Assembly: GCF_007991755.1 (NCBI RefSeq)
Contig: NZ_BJYY01000002.1
Span: 1-64,000, forward strand
Source of the DNA: Cellulomonas aerilata
GTDB taxonomy: Bacteria > Actinomycetota > Actinomycetes > Actinomycetales > Cellulomonadaceae
DNA length: 64,000 bases
Reading direction: 5' to 3'
The notes under the pieces are model-generated. The model did no database searches and had not been told where the DNA came from. It worked only from the letters and a program-made list of their open reading frames with translations. Below are positions 45,370 through 54,742 of the stretch, in pieces; the first letter of the stretch is position 1; each line of letters opens with the position of its first letter. A program made the translations under genes and the position numbers.

Positions 45370-47964
45370 GTGCCAGTCGTCCCCTCGGCCGTGACGTTCG
45401 AGCATCACCGGTGCCCGCTCGGGATCGGTGAGCCCCGTCCGCGGATCTCCTGGAAGACCGTGGCTCGGCAGGGCTGGGCCCCCGCCGCGTACGAGCTCGA
45501 GGTGACCCGTCGGGGGGCCTCGGCGCGAACCGGTCGACTCGCCTCGGCGGACTCGGTCCTGGTGCCCTGGCCAGGTGAGCCGCTCGCCTCCCGGGAGGTC
45601 GCCCGCGTGCGCGTCCGGGTGTGGGGAGAGGGGGAGGCGGCTCCGTCCGGGTGGTCGCCGATGTCCGATGTCGAAGCGGGGCTCCTGGACCCCTCGCAGT
45701 GGGTGGCGCTCGCCGTCGGTGCGCCGTCGGGGTGGGGCGACGACGACGCGGGCGACGAGCGCCGGCCTCCGCTCGTCCGTCACGAGTTCACGCTGCCCCG
45801 GCCCGTGGTGCGGGCACGGCTGTACGCCACGGCGCACGGGCTCTACGAAGTGGAGATCAACGGCAGGCGGGTCGGGGACGACGTGCTGTCGCCCGGGTGG
45901 ACCGAGTACGCCGAGCGCCTGCGCTACTACACGTACGACGTGACCGACCTCCTGCAGCCGGGCGCGAACGCGGTCGGCGCCTGGCTGGGCGACGGCTGGT
46001 ACCGCGGGCGGATCGGCTTCGACGGCGGCTACCGCGACCTGTACGGGGACGACCTCGCGCTCGTCGCACAGCTGCACGTCACCTTCGACGACGGCACCGA
46101 GCAGGTCGTGGCCACCGACGGCCGGTGGCGTGCCGGACGCGGACCGGTCCTCTTCTCCGGCCTCTACGAGGGCGAGCGGTACGACGCCCGCGAGGAGGTC
46201 CCCGGATGGTCCCGGCCGGGCTTCGACGACTGCGCCTGGAGCGCCGTCCGGGCCCGGTCGGTCGAGGCGTCCGTGCTCGTGGCCCCCCAGGGCCCACCTG
46301 TGCGGTGCACGCAGGAGATCGAGCCGGTCGCCGTGATCACCACGCCGTCCGGCGCGACGGTGCTCGACTTCGGGCAGAACTTCTCCGGGCGCGTGCGGCT
46401 GCGGGTGAGCGGACCGGCCGGCACGACGGTCACCGTCCGGCACGCCGAGGTGCTCGAGCACGGCGAGCTGGGCACCCGCCCGCTGCGCGGGGCCGAGTCG
46501 CGCGACACCTACACGCTCGCCGGCCGGGAGGTCGAGGAGTGGGAGCCACGCTTTACGATGCACGGCTTCCGGTACGTCCAGGTGGACGGCTGGCCGGCCG
46601 AGCTGCGCCCCGGTGACGTGGTGGCGCGCGTGCACCACACCGACCTCGAGCGCACGGGCTGGTTCGGCTGCTCCGACCCGCTCGTCGAGCGCCTGCACGA
46701 GAACGTCCTGTGGTCCATGCGGAGCAACTTCGTCGACATCCCGACCGACTGCCCGCAGCGTGACGAGCGGCTGGGCTGGACCGGGGACATCCAGGTCTTC
46801 GCCCCGACCGCGGCGTTCCTCTACGACACCACCGGCATGCTCTCGTCCTGGCTGCGGGACGTGGCGGTCGCCCAGCTGCCCGACGGCACGGTGCCCTGGT
46901 ACGTGCCGGTCATCCCCGGTGGCTCCTCGTGGACGCCGATCCGGCCCGGCGCGGGCTGGGGCGACGCCGCCGTGCTGACCCCCTGGACGCTGTACGAGCG
47001 GACCGGCGACCGCGGCGTGCTCGACGCGCAGTACGACAGCGCCCGCGCGTGGGTCGACCTCGTCGAGCGCCTCGCCGGGCACGATCGGCTCTGGGACACC
47101 GGCTTCCAGCTCGGTGACTGGCTCGACCCGGCCGCCCCGCCGGACGACCCGGCGGGCGCGCGCACCGACCGCTACCTGGTGGCCACCGCGTACTTCGCCC
47201 GGTCCGCCCGGCACCTGGCGATGACGGCCGGGGTGCTCGGCCACGACGAGGACGCCGAGCGGTACGGGCGCCTCGCGGACGAGGTCCGGGCGGCGTTCCA
47301 GGGCGCGTACCTCATGTCCGACGGACGGATGACCAGCGACGCCCAGACCGCGTACGCGCTGGCCATCGAGTTCGACCTGCTGCCCCCGGGCGCGGTCGCC
47401 GGTGCCGGGCGGCGCCTCGCCGAGCTGGTCCGGGCCGCGGGCAGCCGCATCGCGACCGGGTTCGCGGGCACGCCGGTGATCTGCGACGCGCTCACCCGCA
47501 CCGGCCACCTGGACGAGGCCTACGCGCTCCTGCTGCAGCGTGAGTGCCCGTCGTGGCTCTACACGGTGCTGTCCGGCGGGACGACGATCTGGGAGCGGTG
47601 GGACAGCCTGCAGCCGGACGGCACCGTCAACCCCGGCGGGATGACGTCGTTCAACCACTACGCGCTGGGCTCCGTGGCGGACTGGCTGCACCGCGTCGTC
47701 GCGGGCCTCGCGCCGGGCGAGCCCGGGTACCGCTCGGTCGTCTTCCAGCCGCGTCCAGGGGGCGGGCTGACGTCGGCGTCGGCGCGCCACGACACCCCGT
47801 ACGGGACGGCCTCGATCAGCTGGCAGGTCCGGGACGGTGCCCTGGACGTGACCGTGGAGGTCCCGACCGGGGCGACGGGCCGCGTGGTCCTGCCCGGTGA
47901 CCGGACCGAGCATGTGGGCTCCGGGACGCACCGGTTCGTCACCGCGGCCTCGCTCGCAGCCTGA
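45370..47964 (+). CDS. GH78 alpha-L-rhamnosidase (cytoplasmic)
   Basis: This 864-residue enzyme hydrolyses terminal alpha-L-rhamnosyl residues. Domain order follows the family: N-terminal beta domains (about 1-320, including AHGLYEVEINGRRVGDDVLSPGW, split across strands), the (alpha/alpha)6 barrel (about 430-760) with the signature FVDIPTDCPQRDERLGWTGD carrying the acidic catalytic residues, and a C-terminal beta domain. LSGGTTIWERWDS and MTSFNHYALGSVADWLH are also hallmark blocks. No signal peptide is seen, so substrates must be imported, consistent with the ABC system 85 bases upstream. AGAAAGG upstream supports the GTG at 45370. A hairpin follows its stop. Confidence 0.93.
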   Translation: MPVVPSAVTFEHHRCPLGIGEPRPRISWKTVARQGWAPAAYELEVTRRGASARTGRLASADSVLVPWPGEPLASREVARVRVRVWGEGEAAPSGWSPMSDVEAGLLDPSQWVALAVGAPSGWGDDDAGDERRPPLVRHEFTLPRPVVRARLYATAHGLYEVEINGRRVGDDVLSPGWTEYAERLRYYTYDVTDLLQPGANAVGAWLGDGWYRGRIGFDGGYRDLYGDDLALVAQLHVTFDDGTEQVVATDGRWRAGRGPVLFSGLYEGERYDAREEVPGWSRPGFDDCAWSAVRARSVEASVLVAPQGPPVRCTQEIEPVAVITTPSGATVLDFGQNFSGRVRLRVSGPAGTTVTVRHAEVLEHGELGTRPLRGAESRDTYTLAGREVEEWEPRFTMHGFRYVQVDGWPAELRPGDVVARVHHTDLERTGWFGCSDPLVERLHENVLWSMRSNFVDIPTDCPQRDERLGWTGDIQVFAPTAAFLYDTTGMLSSWLRDVAVAQLPDGTVPWYVPVIPGGSSWTPIRPGAGWGDAAVLTPWTLYERTGDRGVLDAQYDSARAWVDLVERLAGHDRLWDTGFQLGDWLDPAAPPDDPAGARTDRYLVATAYFARSARHLAMTAGVLGHDEDAERYGRLADEVRAAFQGAYLMSDGRMTSDAQTAYALAIEFDLLPPGAVAGAGRRLAELVRAAGSRIATGFAGTPVICDALTRTGHLDEAYALLLQRECPSWLYTVLSGGTTIWERWDSLQPDGTVNPGGMTSFNHYALGSVADWLHRVVAGLAPGEPGYRSVVFQPRPGGGLTSASARHDTPYGTASISWQVRDGALDVTVEVPTGATGRVVLPGDRTEHVGSGTHRFVTAASLAA

Positions 47965-47968
47965 CCGT

Positions 47969-47997
47969 CCGGGCCGGCGTCGTCGACGCCGGCCCGG
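47969..47997 (+). terminator. Hairpin terminator after the rhamnosidase gene
   Basis: Perfect 11-base arms (47969-47979 and 47987-47997) enclose a 7-base loop, beginning 4 bases after the GH78 stop. It separates the importer operon from the GH3 gene. Confidence 0.8.
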
Positions 47998-48040
47998 GGA
48001 CCCCATCGACCCCCGACGAGAAAGGGAGTGGCAGGACTGC

Positions 48041-48054
48041 TTGAAGCGCTTCAG
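48041..48054. promoter_or_regulatory. LacI-type operator upstream of the secreted GH3 gene
   Basis: TTGAAGCGCTTCAG differs by one base from the perfect palindrome at 42073-42086. It lies 136 bases before the GH3 ATG, so the same LacI regulator probably controls both transcription units. The promoter itself is not clear. Confidence 0.75.
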
Positions 48055-48190
48055 AACAAGGCGCTCCGGCACAGCATGCACACGCGGTCGCGCGACGGCG
48101 CCCGACCGCGGCGAGCCTGACGGCGCCCGGGACACGGGGCGTCGCCTCACCACGGCCGCGACGGTGCGGCCCACCGAAAGGCAGACACGG

Positions 48191-50485
48191 ATGACGACCT
48201 CTCACCCCTCCACCCCCGCCCCGGGCGCGACGGACCCTCGGCCACGCCGCCGCGCCCGGGCCGTCGCGCCCGTCCTCGCGCTGACGCTCCTCGTGCCGGC
48301 CGCCGTGACGCTGACCGCCCTGGGTGCCGCGGCGAGCCCGGATCGTGGCTCCCATGCCGCCGTCCCGGCCGGCTGCCCGTGGATGGACACGCGCCTGTCC
48401 CCGGACGAGCGGGCCCGGCTGCTGCTGGACGCGTCCAGCCTCCAGCAGAAGATGCGCTGGCTCGTCGAGCAGCCGGCGAACAGCCCGACGCAGACGGACT
48501 TCTCGGGCGTGAGCTACCCCGCGCAGCTGCCCTGCACACCGACGGTCGTCTACACCGACGGCCCGGACGGCGTCCGCTTCACCGAGGGCGTCACCGCGTT
48601 CCCCGCGCCGATCGCGCTGGCGGCGACCTGGGACACCGAGCTGGCCTACGACAAGGGCGCCGCCCAGGCGGCCGAGGCGTTCGACAAGGGGAAGAACGTC
48701 GTGCTCGGCCCGGGCATCGCCGCCGGGCGCACCCCGCTGTCCGGCCGCACCCCGGAGTACCTGGGGGAGGACCCGGTGCTCATGGGCGCCCTGGGCGCCG
48801 CGGTCACGCGGGGTATCCAGCAGGGCGACCCGGCGCGGCCGGTGCTGGCCAACATCAAGCACTACGTCGGCAACGAGCAGGAGCTCGACCGGCAGACCAG
48901 CAACTCCGTCATCGACCAGCGCACGCTGCGCGAGCTCTACGACCTGCCGTTCGAGATCATCGTCGCCGAGGGCGAGCCCGAGAGCATCATGTGCTCCTAC
49001 AACCAGGTCAACGGCGCCTACGGGTGCGAGAACACGATCCTGCGTGAGGTGCTCAAGGACGAGCTCGGGTTCGACGGGTACGTCATGTCGGACTTCCGGG
49101 CGGTGCACTCCACGGCGCCGTCGCTGAACGCCGGGCTGGACCAGGAGCTGAACCGTCCGGTCTTCTTCACCCCGGCCGCGCTGGAGGAGGCGCTCGCCGC
49201 CGGCACCATCACCGCGCAGCGCATCGACGAGGCGGCCTTCCGGGTGGTGCGCTCGTACATCCGCGGCGGCCTGTTCGACCGTCCGCTGCCGGCCACCCCG
49301 GTGGCCGACGCCTCCACCCCCGAGCACAAGGCGATCGCCCGCCGCATGGCGGCCGAGGGCACCGTGCTGCTGAAGAACGACGGCGTGCTCCCGCTCGCCG
49401 GGGACGGCCTGGACGTCGCCCTCATCGGCCCGACCGCGTCGAGCACGCCGACGAACGGCGTCGACGCCCGGACCGCGTGCAGCATGACCTGGCGGTTCGG
49501 CGGCAACACGCTGCTCTGCGAGGACGTCGTCTCCGCCGAGACGGCGCTCGCGGCGAGGCTGGCCGAGCTGGGCGGGACGCTCACCTTCGACGACGGCTCG
49601 GACCCGGCGGCCGCCGCGCGCACCGCCGCCGCGGCCGACGTCGCCGTCGTCGTGGGCTACCGGACGATGGGGGAGTTCGCCGACCTAGCCGACCTTTCGC
49701 TGGAGAACGGCGGCGACGCGCTGGTCTCCGCCGTCGCGGCCGCCAACCCGAGCACCGTCGTCGTCCTGCAGACCGGCAGCGCGACGGACATGCCGTGGCT
49801 CGACGACGTCTCTGCCGTCCTGCAGACCTGGTACCCGGGCGAGCAGCAGGGGCCGGCGCTGGCCGACGTCCTGTGGGGCGACACGAACCCGTCCGGCAAG
49901 CTGCCGATGACGTTCCCGCGGTCCCTGGCGGACACGCCGACCCGCACGCCCGAGCAGTATCCGGGCGTCTTCGCCGACGGCACGACCACCCGGACCGACG
50001 CCGCCGCGATCCGGCAGGTCCGCTTCAGCGAGGGCCGGCAGGTCGGGTACCGCTGGTACGAGGCGCAGGGCATCGACCCGCTGTTCGCGTTCGGCCACGG
50101 CCTGTCGTACACGACGTTCGGCTACGACAGCCTGCACGTGACCCCGAAGATCGTCGACGGCGAGCGCAAGATGCAGGTGCACGTCCGCGTCACGAACACC
50201 GGCGAGCGTGCCGGCACCGAGATCGCGCAGGTGTACCTGGACCTGCCGGCCGAGGCCGGGCAGCCGTCCCGGCGCCTGGTCGCGTGGCAGCGCGTGCAGC
50301 TCGAGCCCGGTGAGCGCGAGTACGTGCACCTCACGTTGAGCGCGGACGAGCTGCGTGACCGTCACCTGCTGCAGTACTGGAGCCAGTCCGCGGGCGACTG
50401 GGTCACGCCGCGCGGCACCTTCTCGGTCCACGTCGGCGGGTCGTCCGACCGCACGGCCCGGAGCGCGGCCTTCCGGGTGCGCTGA
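48191..50485 (+). CDS. Secreted GH3 glycoside hydrolase (beta-glucosidase type)
   Basis: The 764-residue enzyme carries a long signal peptide (RRRARAV followed by a hydrophobic stretch, cleavage near residue 49). GH3 features in order are YTDGPDGVRFTEG, YLGEDPVLMG, ANIKHYVGNEQELDRQ, SYNQVNGAYGCEN, the nucleophile region GFDGYVMSDFRAVHST (Asp after Ser), the alpha/beta domain with EGTVLLKNDGVLPL, and a fibronectin-like C-terminal domain (VRVTNTGERAGTEIAQVYL). SDF in place of the more usual SDW is a mild deviation. It would remove beta-linked sugars outside the cell; specificity cannot be told. GAAAGG upstream supports the ATG at 48191. Confidence 0.92.
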   Translation: MTTSHPSTPAPGATDPRPRRRARAVAPVLALTLLVPAAVTLTALGAAASPDRGSHAAVPAGCPWMDTRLSPDERARLLLDASSLQQKMRWLVEQPANSPTQTDFSGVSYPAQLPCTPTVVYTDGPDGVRFTEGVTAFPAPIALAATWDTELAYDKGAAQAAEAFDKGKNVVLGPGIAAGRTPLSGRTPEYLGEDPVLMGALGAAVTRGIQQGDPARPVLANIKHYVGNEQELDRQTSNSVIDQRTLRELYDLPFEIIVAEGEPESIMCSYNQVNGAYGCENTILREVLKDELGFDGYVMSDFRAVHSTAPSLNAGLDQELNRPVFFTPAALEEALAAGTITAQRIDEAAFRVVRSYIRGGLFDRPLPATPVADASTPEHKAIARRMAAEGTVLLKNDGVLPLAGDGLDVALIGPTASSTPTNGVDARTACSMTWRFGGNTLLCEDVVSAETALAARLAELGGTLTFDDGSDPAAAARTAAAADVAVVVGYRTMGEFADLADLSLENGGDALVSAVAAANPSTVVVLQTGSATDMPWLDDVSAVLQTWYPGEQQGPALADVLWGDTNPSGKLPMTFPRSLADTPTRTPEQYPGVFADGTTTRTDAAAIRQVRFSEGRQVGYRWYEAQGIDPLFAFGHGLSYTTFGYDSLHVTPKIVDGERKMQVHVRVTNTGERAGTEIAQVYLDLPAEAGQPSRRLVAWQRVQLEPGEREYVHLTLSADELRDRHLLQYWSQSAGDWVTPRGTFSVHVGGSSDRTARSAAFRVR

Positions 50486-50555
50486 GCCGGGACCGGCGTG
50501 CGCGTACCCTCCACCGGACGAGCACCGAGCCCGACGACGACGCGAGGTCCATGCC

Positions 50556-52877
50556 ATGACGGTCGACGACCAGTCCCTCACGACGCAGCTCACCGCCCAG
50601 GGCGAGGAGCGCGTGCGTGCCCTCATGGGGGAGATGACGCTCGAGGAGAAGCTCGCCCAGCTCGTGGGCCTCTGGGAGGGCCGCGGCGGGTCCGGCGAGG
50701 GCGGCGACGTCGCCCCGATGCAGGACGCCATGCAGGCCGAGGTCGACGAGCTCGAGGGGTACGCCACCCACGGCCTGGGGCAGCTGACCCGCGTGTTCGG
50801 GACCACCCCGGTGGAGCCGGCCGACCAGGCCCGCGCCCTGGCCCGCAAGCAGCAGTGGCTGCAGCAGAACACCCGGCTGGGCATCCCGGCCCTCGTGCAC
50901 GAGGAGTGCCTGACCGGCCTCGCCGCCTGGAAGGCGACCACCTTCCCCGCGCCGCCGTCGTGGGGCGCCTCGTTCCACCCCGAGCTCGTGGAGGAGATGG
51001 GCCGCGCGATCGGCGACTCCATGCGGAGCCTGGGCGTGCACCAGGGGCTCGCCCCCGTGCTCGACGTCGTCCGCGACGCCCGGTGGGGGCGGGTGGAGGA
51101 GTGCATCTCGGAGGACCCCTACCTCGTCGGCACCGTCGCCACCGCCTACGTGCGCGGGGTGCAGAGCGCGGGCGTCGTCGCGACCCTCAAGCACTTCGTC
51201 GGGTACTCGAACTCGCGCGCCGGGCGCAACCTCGCCCCGGTGCACGCCGGGCAGCGCGAGATCGCCGACGTCTTCCTGCCGCCGTTCGAGATGGCGGTCC
51301 GCGACGGCGGCGTCGACTCCGTCATGAACTCCTACGCCGAGGTCGACGGCATCCCGGTCGCGGCGGACGCCGAGCTGCTCACCACCCTGCTGCGGGACCG
51401 CTGGGGGTTCACCGGCACGGTCGTCGCCGACTACTTCTCGGTCGCGTTCCTGCACACGCTGCACGGGGTCGCCGGCGATCTCGGCGAGGCGGCCGCGCAG
51501 GCGCTGGTCGCGGGCATCGACGTCGAGCTGCCGACCGGCACCGCCTACCTCGAGCCGCTGGCCGACCTCGTGCGCTCCGGCGTCGTGGCCGAGTCGGTCG
51601 TGGACCGCGCGCTGCACCGCGTCCTCGCGCAGAAGGAGCGCCTGGGCCTGCTGGACGCCACCTTCGACCCCGACGCCGTCGGCGACGTCGACCTGGACCC
51701 GCAGCCGCACCGCGAGCTCGCTGCCCGCATCGCCGAGGAGTCGGTGATCCTGCTGACGAACGACGGTTCGCTGCCCCTGGCGGCGGGGCGGAAGGTCGCC
51801 GTCGTCGGGCCCAACGCCGACGTCACCAACGCGCTGTTCGGGTGCTACAGCTTCGCCAACCACGTGCTGGCGCAGCACCCGTCCTTCGAGCTCGGGCTCG
51901 AGGTGGCGACGCTGCGCGAGGCGCTGGGCACCGAGCTCGGCGAGGTGACCTACGCGAAGGGCTGCGACGTGCTGGGCGACGACACGTCCGGATTCGCGGC
52001 CGCCGTGGCCGCCGCGGACGACGCCGACGTCGTCGTGGCCGTCATGGGCGACCTGGCCGGCCTGTTCGGGCGGGGGACGTCCGGCGAGGGCTGCGACGCC
52101 GACTCCCTGGAGCTGCCCGGCGTGCAGCGCGGGCTCGTCGAGGCGCTGCTCGGGACGGGCACGCCGGTCGTCCTGGTGCTGCTCACCGGTCGCCCGTACG
52201 CCGTCGACTGGGCGGTCGAGCGGTGCGCCGCCGTCGTGCAGGCGTTCTTCCCGGGTCAGGAGGGCGCCCAGGCGGTGGCCGGCGTGCTGAGCGGCCGGGT
52301 GAACCCGTCCGGCCACCTGCCCGTCACCATGCCGCGGTCCGTGGGTGCGCAGCCGTACAGCTACCTGCACCCGCGCCTCGGCGGGGCGAGCTCGGTGAGC
52401 AACCTCGACACCGCGCCGGTCCTGCCGTTCGGGCACGGCCTGTCGTACACCACCTTCGAGCACACCGACCTGCGGCTGGGGAGCGCCTCGGTGCCGACGT
52501 CCGGGGCGATCACCGCCACGGTCACCGTGCGCAACACCGGCACGCGCGACGGCGCGGACGTGGTCCAGCTCTACGGGCAGGACGTCGTCGCCTCGGTGAC
52601 CCGGCCCGTCATCCAGCTGCTGGGCTACGCCCGGGTGGAGCTCGCGGCGGGGGAGAGCGCCGAGGTCACCTTCGACGTGCCGACCACCCGGCTCGCGTTC
52701 AGCGACCGCCGGCTGGTCCGCGTCGTCGAGCCCGGCGAGGTGCTGGTGTCCGTCGGGGCGTCCTGCGCGGACCTCGCCGCGACCGAGGCCGTCTCCCTGA
52801 CCGGGGACGTGCACGAGGTCGGGCCCGACGACCGCCGCGTCGTCGACGTGACCGTCCGGCGGCTGGGGCGTGGCTAG
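50556..52877 (+). CDS. Cytoplasmic GH3 glycoside hydrolase (beta-glucosidase/beta-xylosidase type)
   Basis: The 773-residue GH3 enzyme lacks a signal peptide. Features are LGIPALVHEECLTGLA, FPAPPSWGASF, LAPVLDVVRDARWGRVEEC, TLKHFVGYSNSRAGRN, SVMNSYAEVDGIPV, the nucleophile segment FTGTVVADYFSV (Asp), ESVILLTNDGSLPL, FGHGLSYTTFEHTDL and a C-terminal fibronectin-like domain. It has a different active-site neighbourhood from the secreted GH3 just upstream, so the two probably act on different linkages or in different compartments. GCGAGG upstream of the ATG at 50556 is a weak ribosome-binding site. The 70-base gap suggests cotranscription with the first GH3 gene. Confidence 0.92.
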   Translation: MTVDDQSLTTQLTAQGEERVRALMGEMTLEEKLAQLVGLWEGRGGSGEGGDVAPMQDAMQAEVDELEGYATHGLGQLTRVFGTTPVEPADQARALARKQQWLQQNTRLGIPALVHEECLTGLAAWKATTFPAPPSWGASFHPELVEEMGRAIGDSMRSLGVHQGLAPVLDVVRDARWGRVEECISEDPYLVGTVATAYVRGVQSAGVVATLKHFVGYSNSRAGRNLAPVHAGQREIADVFLPPFEMAVRDGGVDSVMNSYAEVDGIPVAADAELLTTLLRDRWGFTGTVVADYFSVAFLHTLHGVAGDLGEAAAQALVAGIDVELPTGTAYLEPLADLVRSGVVAESVVDRALHRVLAQKERLGLLDATFDPDAVGDVDLDPQPHRELAARIAEESVILLTNDGSLPLAAGRKVAVVGPNADVTNALFGCYSFANHVLAQHPSFELGLEVATLREALGTELGEVTYAKGCDVLGDDTSGFAAAVAAADDADVVVAVMGDLAGLFGRGTSGEGCDADSLELPGVQRGLVEALLGTGTPVVLVLLTGRPYAVDWAVERCAAVVQAFFPGQEGAQAVAGVLSGRVNPSGHLPVTMPRSVGAQPYSYLHPRLGGASSVSNLDTAPVLPFGHGLSYTTFEHTDLRLGSASVPTSGAITATVTVRNTGTRDGADVVQLYGQDVVASVTRPVIQLLGYARVELAAGESAEVTFDVPTTRLAFSDRRLVRVVEPGEVLVSVGASCADLAATEAVSLTGDVHEVGPDDRRVVDVTVRRLGRG

Positions 52878-52880
52878 CCT
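52875..52880 (+). promoter_or_regulatory. Candidate -10 box of the GT4 gene
   Basis: TAGCCT overlaps the GH3 stop codon (its first three bases are the TAG) and ends 6 bases before the glycosyltransferase GTG. A separate leaderless transcript for the glycosyltransferase is possible. Confidence 0.4.
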
Positions 52881-52886
52881 GGCCCG

Positions 52887-54056
52887 GTGCTGATCGCCCA
52901 CGTCTCGGACTGTTACCTGCCCCGGACCGGGGGGATCGAGTCGCAGGTCAGCGACCTGGCGGCGCGGCAGGCCGCCGCCGGGCACGAGGTGCACGTGCTG
53001 ACCGCGACGCTGGGCGCCGGCGGCGAGCGGGGCGGGGTCGTGGACGTCGAGCGCGGCGTCCACGTCCACCGCCTCGGGGCGCGGATGCCGTTCGACCTGC
53101 CGGTCAACCCGGTGCAGGCGCGGCTCGTGGACGCCGCGCTCGCCCGGGTCCGGCCGGACGTCGTGCACGTCCACGCCGGGGTGCTGTCGCCGTTCGCGTT
53201 CGACGGCGCGCGGGTCGCGCTGCGCCGCGGGCTGCCGCTGGCGATCACCTGGCACTGCATGCTGGACGGGGTCGTCCCGGCGCTGCGGCTGGGCGCGCGC
53301 GTCACGGGGTGGGCGGGTGCGCCGGTCGCGCTGAGCGCGGTGAGCGGGGTCGCGGCCTCCCGGGTGCGGGACGCGTTCGGCGCGCCGGTCGCCGTGGTGC
53401 CCAACGGGCTCGACCTCGCCGGGTGGGCGCCGGCCGGCCCACCGTCCGGTCCGTCCGGTCCGGCCGGTCCGTCCGCCGGGGACGAGCCGGGGCCGGTGCG
53501 GCTGGTGGCCACCATGCGGCTCGCGCCGCGCAAGCGCGCCGTGCCTCTGGTCGAGCTCGTGGCGCGCGCGGTCGACGCCCTGCCGCCGGGCAGCGTCCGG
53601 CTCGACGTCATCGGCGCCGGCCCGGACCGGGCGCGCGTCGGCGCACGGGTCGAGCGGCACGGCCTGGGCTCCGTCGTCCGGCTCCGCGGGCGGCTCGCCC
53701 GCGACGAGGTCCGCGCCGCGTACGCGGACGCCGACGTCTTCCTCGCCCCCGCCGAGCTGGAGGCGTTCGGCATCGCGGCGCTCGAGGCCCGCGCAGCCGG
53801 TCTGGCGGTGGTCGCCCGGCGCGGCACCGGCATCGAGGAGTTCGTCACCGACGGCGTGGACGGGCTGCTGGTGGCCGACGACGCCGCGATGGCCGGCGCC
53901 GTCGTCCGCCTGACGACCGACCGTGCGCTGCTCGACAACATCCGCGCGCACAACGCGGCGGTGCTGCCCGACCAGGGGTGGGACCGGGTGCTGCGGGAGG
54001 CGGGGGAGCAGTACGACCGCGCGCGTGCCCTGCGCGGGCTCGTCCCGCCGGGCTGA
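52887..54056 (+). CDS. GT4-family glycosyltransferase
   Basis: The 389-residue GT-B protein has the family N-terminus VSDCYLPRTGGIESQVSDLA, DVVHVHAGVLSPFA, VVPNGLDLAGW and, in the C-terminal domain, the E-x7-E region APAELEAFGIAALEA. These features match retaining GT4 enzymes that act on lipid or polysaccharide acceptors. A 20-residue Pro/Ser/Gly linker (about 187-206) of near-repeats PSGP/AGPS separates the two domains. It starts 9 bases after the GH3 stop and may share its message or use its own -10. The donor and acceptor are unknown; proximity to glycosidases does not define them. Confidence 0.88.
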   Translation: MLIAHVSDCYLPRTGGIESQVSDLAARQAAAGHEVHVLTATLGAGGERGGVVDVERGVHVHRLGARMPFDLPVNPVQARLVDAALARVRPDVVHVHAGVLSPFAFDGARVALRRGLPLAITWHCMLDGVVPALRLGARVTGWAGAPVALSAVSGVAASRVRDAFGAPVAVVPNGLDLAGWAPAGPPSGPSGPAGPSAGDEPGPVRLVATMRLAPRKRAVPLVELVARAVDALPPGSVRLDVIGAGPDRARVGARVERHGLGSVVRLRGRLARDEVRAAYADADVFLAPAELEAFGIAALEARAAGLAVVARRGTGIEEFVTDGVDGLLVADDAAMAGAVVRLTTDRALLDNIRAHNAAVLPDQGWDRVLREAGEQYDRARALRGLVPPG

Positions 54057-54086
54057 TCCGGCCGGGCGAGCCTCGGCACGCACGAG

Positions 54087-54124
54087 GACGGCCGCACCCC
54101 AGCGTGGCTGGCGGTGCGGCCGTC
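54087..54124. terminator. Hairpin terminator between convergent genes
   Basis: GACGGCCGCACC (54087-54098) pairs perfectly with GGTGCGGCCGTC (54113-54124) around a 14-base loop. It serves the glycosyltransferase gene and the convergent membrane-protein gene. Confidence 0.75.
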
Positions 54125-54151
54125 GTCGGTGCTCGGACGCCTCAGGGCGGG

Positions 54152-54742
54152 TCAGTGCCGCCGGCGCAGGCTGACCGCCATCGACCCCGCGACGAGCGCG
54201 ACGCCCGCCAGGGCAAGCAGCCCGATGAGGACGAGCTCGACGTCGAACCGGGCACCCGCGGCGACCGCGATGAAGCCCACCCCGATGATGGCGATGATCA
54301 GGCCCCACACGACCGTGCCGACGCGCAGCGACCGGTCGACCGGCCGGTCCGCCGCCGTGGTCGGCGTAGTCGGCGTGGCCGTCGTGGCCGTCGTGGCGCC
54401 GGCGGTCGGCCCACCGGCGGCCTCGGCGTCGCGGGCGACGCCACCGGCCGGGTCGGTGGCGCGGGCCTCGCCGGCACCGCCGGCCGCCACCGGCGCGGCA
54501 GAGCCGGTCGGCAGCGCCGTGGTGGCGGGCCCGCCGGTCGGCAGCGCCTGCGTGCGGGGCCCCGTCGTCGGCACCGGCCGGGTCGGCGCCCCGGTCGGCA
54601 GCGCCTCGGTGGCCGCAGCGCCCGGTCCCGGCCCGGGCCGGGCGCCGGACGTCTCGACCACCTGCGTCGGGTCCTCGCTGCGGCCGGCGCGGGGGATCGG
54701 CGTCGTCGGCTGGTCGCCGGCGTCCGTCTGGTCGTTGCTCAT
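54152..54742 (-). CDS. Membrane protein with repetitive Pro/Thr/Gly cytoplasmic region
   Basis: The 196-residue protein has a low-complexity N-terminal half containing degenerate repeats around ALPTGxPTRxVPTTGP (about residues 40-85) and an Ala/Thr-rich stretch (about 105-130). Two membrane helices follow (about 140-160, VGTVVWGLIIAIIGVGFIAVA, and 166-187). The second part resembles small two-helix membrane proteins of unknown function. It follows the PspC gene with a one-base overlap (TGATG), and GGAGG precedes its ATG. It is probably part of the same envelope-stress operon. Confidence 0.75.
   Translation of the reverse strand: MSNDQTDAGDQPTTPIPRAGRSEDPTQVVETSGARPGPGPGAAATEALPTGAPTRPVPTTGPRTQALPTGGPATTALPTGSAAPVAAGGAGEARATDPAGGVARDAEAAGGPTAGATTATTATPTTPTTAADRPVDRSLRVGTVVWGLIIAIIGVGFIAVAAGARFDVELVLIGLLALAGVALVAGSMAVSLRRRH

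Noticed and set aside
45355-48174. 939-codon minus-strand frame across the GH78 gene
   Set aside because: It is low-complexity antisense translation. The plus-strand GH78 is complete with all family blocks.
50403-54308. Uninterrupted 1301-codon minus-strand frame opposite the GH3 and GT4 genes, and a similar 1680-codon plus-strand frame at 50498-55540
   Set aside because: Both are Arg/Gly/Pro/Ala-rich translations without domains, in alternative frames of clear genes. Very high third-position GC removes stop codons from such frames.
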